NCBI RefSeq assembly: GCF_037975245.1
Contig: NC_092574.1
Span: forward strand, 2,633,001-2,697,000
DNA: 64,000 nt
Direction: 5' to 3'
Origin: Apostichopus japonicus
Lineage: Eukaryota; Echinodermata; Holothuroidea; Aspidochirotida; Stichopodidae
This document shows positions 27,901 through 36,900 of the stretch, piece after piece. Position 1 is the first letter of the stretch; each line of letters starts with the position of its first letter. Both the position numbers and the translations under genes were made by a program. Under the pieces are notes generated by a model, which was not told the DNA's origin, ran no database searches, and saw only the letters and a list, made by a program, of their open reading frames with translations.

Positions 27901-30900
27901 AACATGTTCCGTCTGATAATGATATTTTGTTGTAATTAAGTATTTGACCCTTTGATCAAGAACAATTCTGATAAAGCCTGTCAGCATTATGTTGTCCAGT
28001 GTTGAGAGATGTCTGTATTTTGTTCACTTTATATACATGTCTTTATCATTTTACTTGTGTTACTGTAATAGCATCTGCATGACATGTCATTTTACTTGTG
28101 TTACTGTAATAGCATCTGCCTGACATGTCATTTTACTTGTGTTACTGTAATAGCATCTGCCTGACATGTCATTTTACTTGTGTTACTCTAATAGCATCTG
28201 CCTGACATGTCATTTTACTTGTGTTACTCTAATAGCATCTGCCTGACATGTCATTTTACTTGTGTTACTGTAATAGCATCTGCATGACATGTCATTTTAC
28301 TTGTGTTACTGTAATAGCATCTGCCTGACATGTCATTTTACTTGTGTTACTCTAATAGCATCTGCCTGACAAGTCATTTTACTTGTGTTACTGTAATAGC
28401 ATCTGCCTGACATGTCATTTTACTTGTGTTACTGTAATAGCATCTGCATGACATGTCATTTTACTTGTGTTACTGTAATAGCATCTGCATGACATGTCAT
28501 TTTACTTGTGTTACTGTAATAGCATCTGCCTGACATGTCATTTTACTTGTGTTTCTGTAATAGCATCTGCCTGACATGTCATTTTACTTGTGTTACTGTA
28601 ATAGCATATGCATGACATGTTATTTTACTTGTGTTACTGTAATAGCATCTGCCTGACATGTCATTTTACTTGTGTTACTGTAATAGCATCTGCCTGACAT
28701 GTCATTTTACATGTGTTACTGTAAAAGCATCTGCCTGACATGTCATTTTACTTGTGTTACTGTAATAGCATCTGCCTGACATGTCATTTTACTTGTGTTA
28801 CTGTAATAGCATCTGCCTGACATGTCATTTTACTTGTGTTACTGTAATAGCATCTGCCTGACATGTCATTTTACTTGTGTTACTGTAATAGCATCTCCCT
28901 GACATGTCATTTTACTTGTGTTACTGTAAAAGCATCTGCCTGACATGTCATTTTACTTGTGTTACTGTAATAGCATCTCCCTGACATGTCATTTTACTTG
29001 TGTTACTGTAAAAGCATCTGCCTGACATGTCATTTTACTTGTGTTACTGTAATAGCATCTGCATGACATGTCATTTTACTTGTGTTACTGTAAAAGCATC
29101 TGCCTGACATGTCATTTTACTTGTGTTACTGTAATAGCATCTGCCTGACATGTCATTTTACTTGTGTTACTGTAATAGCATCTGCCTGACATGTCATTTT
29201 ACTTGTGTTACTGTAATAGCATCTGCCTGACATGTCATTTTACTTGTGTTACTGTAATAGCATCTGCCTGACATGTCATTTTACTTGTGTTACTGTAATA
29301 GCATCTGCCTGACGCATGTTTTTCTACTTGTTTTACCCTGCAAACCAGAATAAAACTCACTCTGAGAGCATTCAATGTGTGTAATGGCACCATCAATATT
29401 GCAGGAAAATACAATATAAATTTTGATACTTTGTAGGGTGGAGTGGGCATTGGTCTGGCACGACTGCTGATGTGTCCTGATCAAGCCTTGAAGCAAAGCT
29501 ATGCAATCCAGAGCCTCCTTCCCCCAAGCCCAGATGTTACCCAGGTATGTACAAACCTCTATCATACTGTATCACTGAATTAGTACAATGAATTTTACAA
29601 GTTGAGAGTAATTTCTGAGTCAGGTCTGAGTTGGTTTCATAACCTAGCTTAAAGCAGCTGATATTTCATTTCATCAGAGATTTGAAAATGCATTATGTAA
29701 CATATTTGAAAAGATTCTCTTTGTTAGGGATTTCACCTGATTTGGAAGTTGGTGGAACTCATGGAATCAGGACAAACATTAGTACACAGAAGAAAATGAT
29801 CATTCAAGGTTACTGAAAAATTCAAATACATGCAAGCAGTCAAAGTATTTTGTTTTGCAGCACTTGTTCATGTTGTTTACCACACAATGGTAATATGAAA
29901 GATCAGTGAAGAGGCACATTAAGCAGTATAGAGTATCTGGTCTATAGTCTTCTTGACTTTGTGTGAACCAGTGACAGCCAAGATGGATGCTTTGTATCTT
30001 TATTACAATTGGGCATCTATTATAACTTAAGCACAGTGGATTGTTACAGTAGTTTAATATTATATGAGTCAAAACTGAGTTAAAAGTTGAAAATATATCT
30101 GAAGAAATCATTGAACCTTTTCAGATAAACTTAACTCAGGGGTTTGATTATTAAGGCCACAGTTTAGGCCACGAATTAGGAAAATGCTGCATTTTATACC
30201 TGCATTGTAGCAAAGTGTCGAATGTGAGACAATGTTGACTTTTCTGTCTTAGGTATGGTTGTTTTATGAGACACTGTCAATGTAAAAGACATGTCAAAAG
30301 ATGGGATGTTTCTAGTGATTTAGCTGTTATGGATGTATGTATACAATTATGAGGTGAACAAACCACCATCTGTGTAGCCAAATGAACTGCAACGTCATTT
30401 AAATATCATCAGGCTTGCAGGCAAGTCTCTGAGCTTCTGGAATCTGCCAGGTTGAAACTAGAGAAACATCCAGAATACATCAGCAGTGAGGGTGCTGGCA
30501 TCCACATTGATGGGTGAGTAGTAGTACTGTAGGATTAAAATGCTATCAGCAGTGAGGGTGCTGGCATCCACAGTGATGGGTGAGTAGTAGTACTGTAGGA
30601 TTAAAATGCTAACAGTGAGGGTGCTGGCATCCACATTGATGGGTGAGTAGTAGTACTGTAGGATTAAAATGCTATCAGCAGTGAGGGTGCTGGCATCCAC
30701 ATTGATGGGTGAGTAGTAGTACTGTAGGATTAAAATGCTATCAGCAGTGAGGGTGCTGGCATCCACATTGATGGGTGAGTAGTAGTACTGTAGGATTAAA
30801 ATGCTATCAGCAGTGAGGGTGCTGGCATCCACATTGATGGGTGAGTAGTAGTACTGTAGGATTAAAATGCTATCAGCAGTGAGGGTGCTGGCATCCACAT

Positions 30901-33900
30901 TGATGGGTGAGTAGTAGTACTGTAGGATTAAAATGCTATCAGCAGTGAGGGTGCTGGCATCCACATTGATGGGTGAGTAGTAGTACTGTAGGATTAAAAT
31001 GCTAGCAGCAGTGAGGGTGCTGGCATCCACATTGATGGGTGAGTAGTAGTACTGTAGGATTAAAATGCTAGCAGTGAGGGTGCTGGCATCCACATTGATG
31101 GGTGAGTAGTAGTACTGTAGGATTAAAATGCTATCAGCAGTGAGGGTGCTGGCATCCACATTGATGGGTGAGTAGTAGTACTGTAGGATTAAAATGCTAT
31201 CAGCAGTGAGGGTGCTGGCATCCACATTGATGGGTGAGTAGTAGTACTGTAGGATTAAAATGCTAGCAGTGAGGGTGCTGGCATCCACATTGATGGGTGA
31301 GTAGTAGTACTGTAGGATTAAAATGCTATCAGCAGTGAGGGTGCTGGCATCCACATTGATGGGTGAGTAGTAGTACTGTAGGATTAAAATGCTATCAGCA
31401 GTGAGGGTGCTGGCATCCACATTGATGGGTGAGTAGTAGTACTGTAGGATTAAAATGCTATCAGCAGTGAGGGTGCTGGCATCCACATTGATGGGTGAGT
31501 AGTAGTACTGTAGGATTAAAATGCTATCAGCAGTGAGGGTGCTGGCATCCACATTGATGGGTGAGTAGTAGTACTGTAGGATTAAAATGCTATCAGCAGT
31601 GAGGGTGCTGGCATCCACATTGATGGGTGAGTAGTAGTACTGTAGGAGTAAAATGCTAGCAGCAGTGAGGGTGCTGGCATCCACATTGATGGGTGAGTAG
31701 TAGTACTGTAGGATTAAAATGCTATCAGCAGTGAGGGTGCTGGCATCCACATTGATGGGTGAGTAGTAGTACTGTAGGATTAAAATGCTGTCAGCAGTGA
31801 GGGTGCTGGCATCCACATTGATGGGTGAGTAGTAGTACTGTAGGATTAAAATGCTATCAGCAGTGAGGGTGCTGGCATCCACATTGATGGGTGAGTAGTA
31901 GTACTGTAGGATTAAAATGCTATCAGCAGTGAGGGTGCTGGCATCCACATTGATGGGTGAGTAGTAGTACTGTAGGATTAAAATGCTGCTATTATTATGA
32001 TTCAGATTTAGTCTTATACCTTGTCTTGACAGTGGTAAATTTGAAGGAACTTGGTGCACATTTAGAATCTTCACAATTTACAATCAGTTACTCATCACAT
32101 GTATTCTCAGCTTGTTGGTCTGATCAGCAGGTTCACTCTTTGTAAATTTCATGACTTATTTTGTAAGATTGCATGATTTGTAGCATTAATAATGTTTTTG
32201 CTTCCTCTTCAGTTTGAGTCAATCTATGGATACAATACCCTATCGTCTCCCACCCACCATTAATGGTGCTAGTCATTCTCAGACCTATGCAAGAGGAACT
32301 GCTAAGTCAGTTCTTCATCAAAGAGGGAGAAGTAATTTGGTAGTTCGCTCAAAGACATTTACTTCTTGTAGCCAACCACAGCTGAAAGAGCAGTATGTTT
32401 GCAAGGTGAGTCCAAAAGACATTTACTTCTTGTAGCCAACCACAGCTAAAATAGATGTTTGATCATCTTGTGATGTAAATGTCCTTAAACAGTATTAATA
32501 TCCATGACATCCCTAAATAATGAAAGTATATATAACATATGTTTATGTATAACATATGTTTGCTAGCTGGTGTTTTTGTAAACAACCATTTGAGGTTGTT
32601 TATTGCTTTAAGATTACATCTTCTCTGAAGCCTGAGCTGGAAGTAGAATTAATGTCGACCTTAAGGTATTTGTACAAGTATAACACACTAAATCTGACTG
32701 ATATATCCAGTGGTAAATACTTTATTCAACAAGGTACATGAACGAGATGTCAACAGCAATCGATGTTGGAAACAGTTAAGCCTTTCACAAAGAACAGATG
32801 CTTGATCTTTTGCCAAAATGTTAAATAAATAAACTACCTGAAGCTGGTTGTGTTGCCATTAACTTGTTACCTGCCAAACAAAGTTTTAAACAATATTCCT
32901 AGGCTTGCATCCAGTTAGTGGCTGTCTTCGGTTGTATCCAGTTATTGACAGTCTAGGATTGTATCCAGTTATTGACAGTCTAGGATTGTGTCCAGTTATT
33001 GACAGTCTTGGGTTGTGTCCAGTTATGGACAATCTTGGGTTGTGTCCAGTTATTGACAGTCTTGGGTTGTGTCCAGTTATTGACAGTCTTGGGTTGTGTC
33101 CAGTTATTGACAGTCTTGGGTTGTGTCCAGTTAGTGGCAGTCTTGGGTTTTGTCCAGTTAGTGACAGTCTTGGGTTGTGTCCAGTTAGTGGCAGTCTTGG
33201 GTTGTGTCCAGTTATTGACAGTCTTGGGTTGTGTCCAGTTAGTGGCAGTCTTGGGTTGTGTCCAGTTAGTGACAGTCTTGGGTTGTGTCCAGTTAGTGGC
33301 AGTCTTGGGTTGTGTCCAGTTAGTGACAGTCTTGGGTTGTGTCCAGTTAGTGGCAGTCTTGGGTTTTGTCCAGTTAGTGACAGTCTTGGGTTGTGTCCTA
33401 TTATTAACAACTAAATAAAGTTTTATCATTGGTAGTCAGAGTCTAGGGGTTCATTTAATAAGTGACAGCCTATGGTTGTATCTGGATAGTGACAACTAAG
33501 ATTTTATCAGGTTAAGAACAATCATATGTTTTATTGTATATGTTAGTGACAGTAAAGTGCTACTTTATTAACACTTGATCAAGACTGGCCTTAGGTGACA
33601 TAGGTGGGAACAAATTTGTAAGTAGTTGTAACCTGCAACAATCAATATTGGCATATTTCTTTGCTTTGTAGCTCAATCGCAGTGAAAGTGACAGCTCAAC
33701 ATTAAGCAGGAAAAATTCCTCACGCAGGAAAGTGGTAAGTTTTTGCTACAATTATATCTTTTTTGTGTTCACCAAACCTAACCAAATCCCCCTAAGTTCT
33801 AAGTTACAAATGAATGTGGTATATGGACAGGGTTTTTGTGACATTCAATAACCTTGGTGTTTCATTGCAGAGATAAGCATATAATGCAGTGTTGTAGTCA

Positions 33901-36900
33901 GTCCTAGTACTCTTTGTCTTGTGTGCATATAATGCAGTGTTGTAGTCAGTCCTATTACTCTTTGTCTTGTGTGCATATAATGCAGTGTTGTAGTCAGTCC
34001 TATTACTCTTTGTCTTGTGTGCATATAATGCAGTGTTGTAGTCAGTCTTATTACTCTTTGTCTTGTGTGCATATAATGCAGTGTTGTAGTCAGTCCTATT
34101 ACTCTTTGTCTTGTGTGCATATAATGCAGTGTTGTAGTCAGTCCTATTACTCTTTGTCTTGTGTGCATATAATGCAGTGTTGTAGTCAGTCCTATTACTC
34201 TTTGTCTTGTGTGCATATAATGCAGTGTTGTAGTCAGTCCTATTACTCTTTGTCTTGTGTGCATATAATGCAGTGTTGTAGTCAGTCCTAGTACTCTTTG
34301 TCTTGTGTGCAAATAATGCAGTGTTGTAGTCAGTCCTATTACTCTTTGTCTTATGTGCATATAATGCAGTGTTGTAGTCAGTCTTATTACTCTTTGTCTT
34401 GTGTGCATATAATGCAGTGTTGTAGTCAGTCCTATTACTCTTTGTCTTGTGTGCAAATAATGCAGTGTTGTAGTCAGTCCTATTACTCTTTGTCTTGTGT
34501 GCATATAATGCAGTGTTGTAGTCAGTCCTATTACTCTTTGTCTTATGTGCATATAATGCAGTGTTGTAGTCAGTCTTATTACTCTTTGTCTTGTGTGCAT
34601 ATAATGCAGTGTTGTAGTCAGTCCTATTACTCTTTGTCTTGTGTGCAAATAATGCAGTGTTGTAGTCAGTCCTATTACTCTTTGTCTTGTGTGCATATAA
34701 TGCAGTGTTGTAGTCAGTCCTATTACTCTTTGTCTTGTGTGCATATAATGCAGTGTTGTAGTCAGTTCTATTACTCTTTGTCTTGTGTGCATATAATGCA
34801 GTGTTGTAGTCAGTCCTATTACTCTTTGTCTTGTGTGCATATAATGCAGTGTTGTAGTCAGTCCTATTACTCTTTGTCTTGTGTGCATATAATGCAGTGT
34901 TGTAGTCAGTCCTATTACTCTTTGTCTTGTGTGCATATAATGCAGTGTTGTAGTCAGTCCTATTACTCTTTGTCTTGTGTGCATATAATGCAGTGTTGTA
35001 GTCAGTCCTATTACTCTTTGTCTTGTGTGCAAATAATGCAGTGTTGTAGTCAGTCCTATTACTCTTTGTCTTGTGTGCATATAATGCAGTGTTGTAGTCA
35101 GTCCTATTACTCTTTGTCTTATGTGCATATAATGCAGTGTTGTAGTCAGTCCTATTACTTTGTCTTGTGTGCAAATAATGCAGTGTTGTAGTCAGTCCTA
35201 TTACTCTTTGTCTTGTGTGCAAATAATGCAGTGTTGTAGTCAGTCCTATTACTCTTTGTCTTGTGTGCATATAATGCAGTGTTGTAGTCAGTCCTATTAC
35301 TCTTTGTCTTGTGTGCATATAATGCAGTGTTGTAGTCAGTCCTATTACTCTTTGTCTTGTGTGCATATAATGCAGTGTTGTAGTCAGTCCTATTACTCTT
35401 TGTCTTGTGTGCATATAATGCAGTGTTGTAGTCAGTCCTATTACTCTTTGTCTTGTGTGCATATAATGCAGTGTTGTAGTCAGTCCTATTACTCTTTGTC
35501 TTGTGTGCATATAATGCAGTCCTATTACTCTTTGTCTTGTGTGCATATAATGCAGTGTTGTAGTCAGTCCTATTACTCTTTGTCTTGTGTGCATATAATG
35601 CAGTGTTGTAGTCAGTCCTATTACTCTTTGTCTTGTGTGCATATAATGCAGTGTTGTAGTCAGTCCTATTACTCTTTGTCTTGTGTGCATATAATGCAGT
35701 GTTGTAGTCAGTCCTATTACTCTTTGTCTTGTGTGCATATAATGCAGTGTTGTAGTCAGTCCTATTACTCTTTGTCTTGTGTGCATATAATGCAGTGTTG
35801 TAGTCAGTCCTATTACTCTTTGTCTTATGTGCATATAATGCAGTGTTGTAGTCAGTCCTATTGCTCTTTGTCTTGTGTGCATATAATGCAGTGTTGTAGT
35901 CAGTCCTATTACTCTATGTCTTGTGTTTCATTCTTCAGTCCGAGGGCTCACCACCATCATCAAGCAACTCATCACAGTACCACCAGACTGATACCTATAA
36001 GCAGAGAAGGAAACAACTTGGCCAAGAAATTGACAAATTACGAGAGATTAAGAAGTGCATGGAACAAGCCAAGCAGGCTGGTAAATACCATTTCTTCTCT
36101 CTGTTTTATTAAATGTTACCAATTTTCCTATGAATAAACTGTTCATGTTACATATTGACTAGTGGAGGATGAAAGGGGGCAGGTATACTGATATATCCAG
36201 GCAGCATTGGGACAGGTCCATTAATTGTTACCAACCTTCCTGTCCATGTACAGTGACAAGAAGTAGAGCTCAGAAGTCTTGCGGATGATCTGGTTGTTTA
36301 ATGTCTTGACCATCCACTGTGAAATTCTGCATTTTCCCAACGCCCAATTTACCATGCACTCTAGTGTGTATGTGTTCATTTGTGACACCCTAACTATTAA
36401 ACACTATCTCAACAACGGTAACATAAACAACCTAATGCTTGAGCATGTGGCTTCTCTTTTAATGAGTACAAGTTTTCTATTGTGTTTAGTGAAGGCTGAA
36501 AGCTACAATCCGGCAAAGTGTGTAAGTCTTAAAAGCACTCTATATGGAGAATTGTAACTCGGACAAAGTTTTCAAATTGGACAAAACTATTGTGTTCCAC
36601 CACTGTCACTCTATCCATCCATCCATTTATCCCACCGTGCCATCCCATCCATACATCCCACCATGCCATCCCATCTATCCTATCTAGTCTACAACTGTTT
36701 AAGTGCTCTGGAACAATCATTCTTCGATGGATTTTAATGAAACTTGTACACAATGTTCGTTTGAAGTTGTGCTACTTTCGACCATGGGAAGTGAATGTCA
36801 AAGGTCATTTAGGGGAACTTTATGTGAAAAATGTTCCTCTTTCCCAAAAGACCATGTGTTCTTGAAAGTCAGTCACAACGTTTCTTTGGTCATGGTTTAC

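Noticed and set aside
28037-29313. CRISPR-like array
   Set aside because: All tandem arrays here are contiguous repeats without variable spacers, lie in introns of an animal gene and have no cas genes.
30458-32074. 538-codon minus-strand open frame, SILILQYYYSPINVDASTLT repeats
   Set aside because: It is the 66-bp minisatellite read in a stop-free frame (66 is divisible by 3). It overlaps KIBRA exon 16 on the other strand and has no start context or domain.
32886-33429. Four overlapping open frames on both strands
   Set aside because: 27-bp minisatellite. Simultaneous open frames on both strands show periodicity, not coding.
33804-36137. Long open frames on both strands (up to 692 codons)
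   Set aside because: They are the 48-bp array read as 16-codon repeats. The frames run into exon 19 out of phase.
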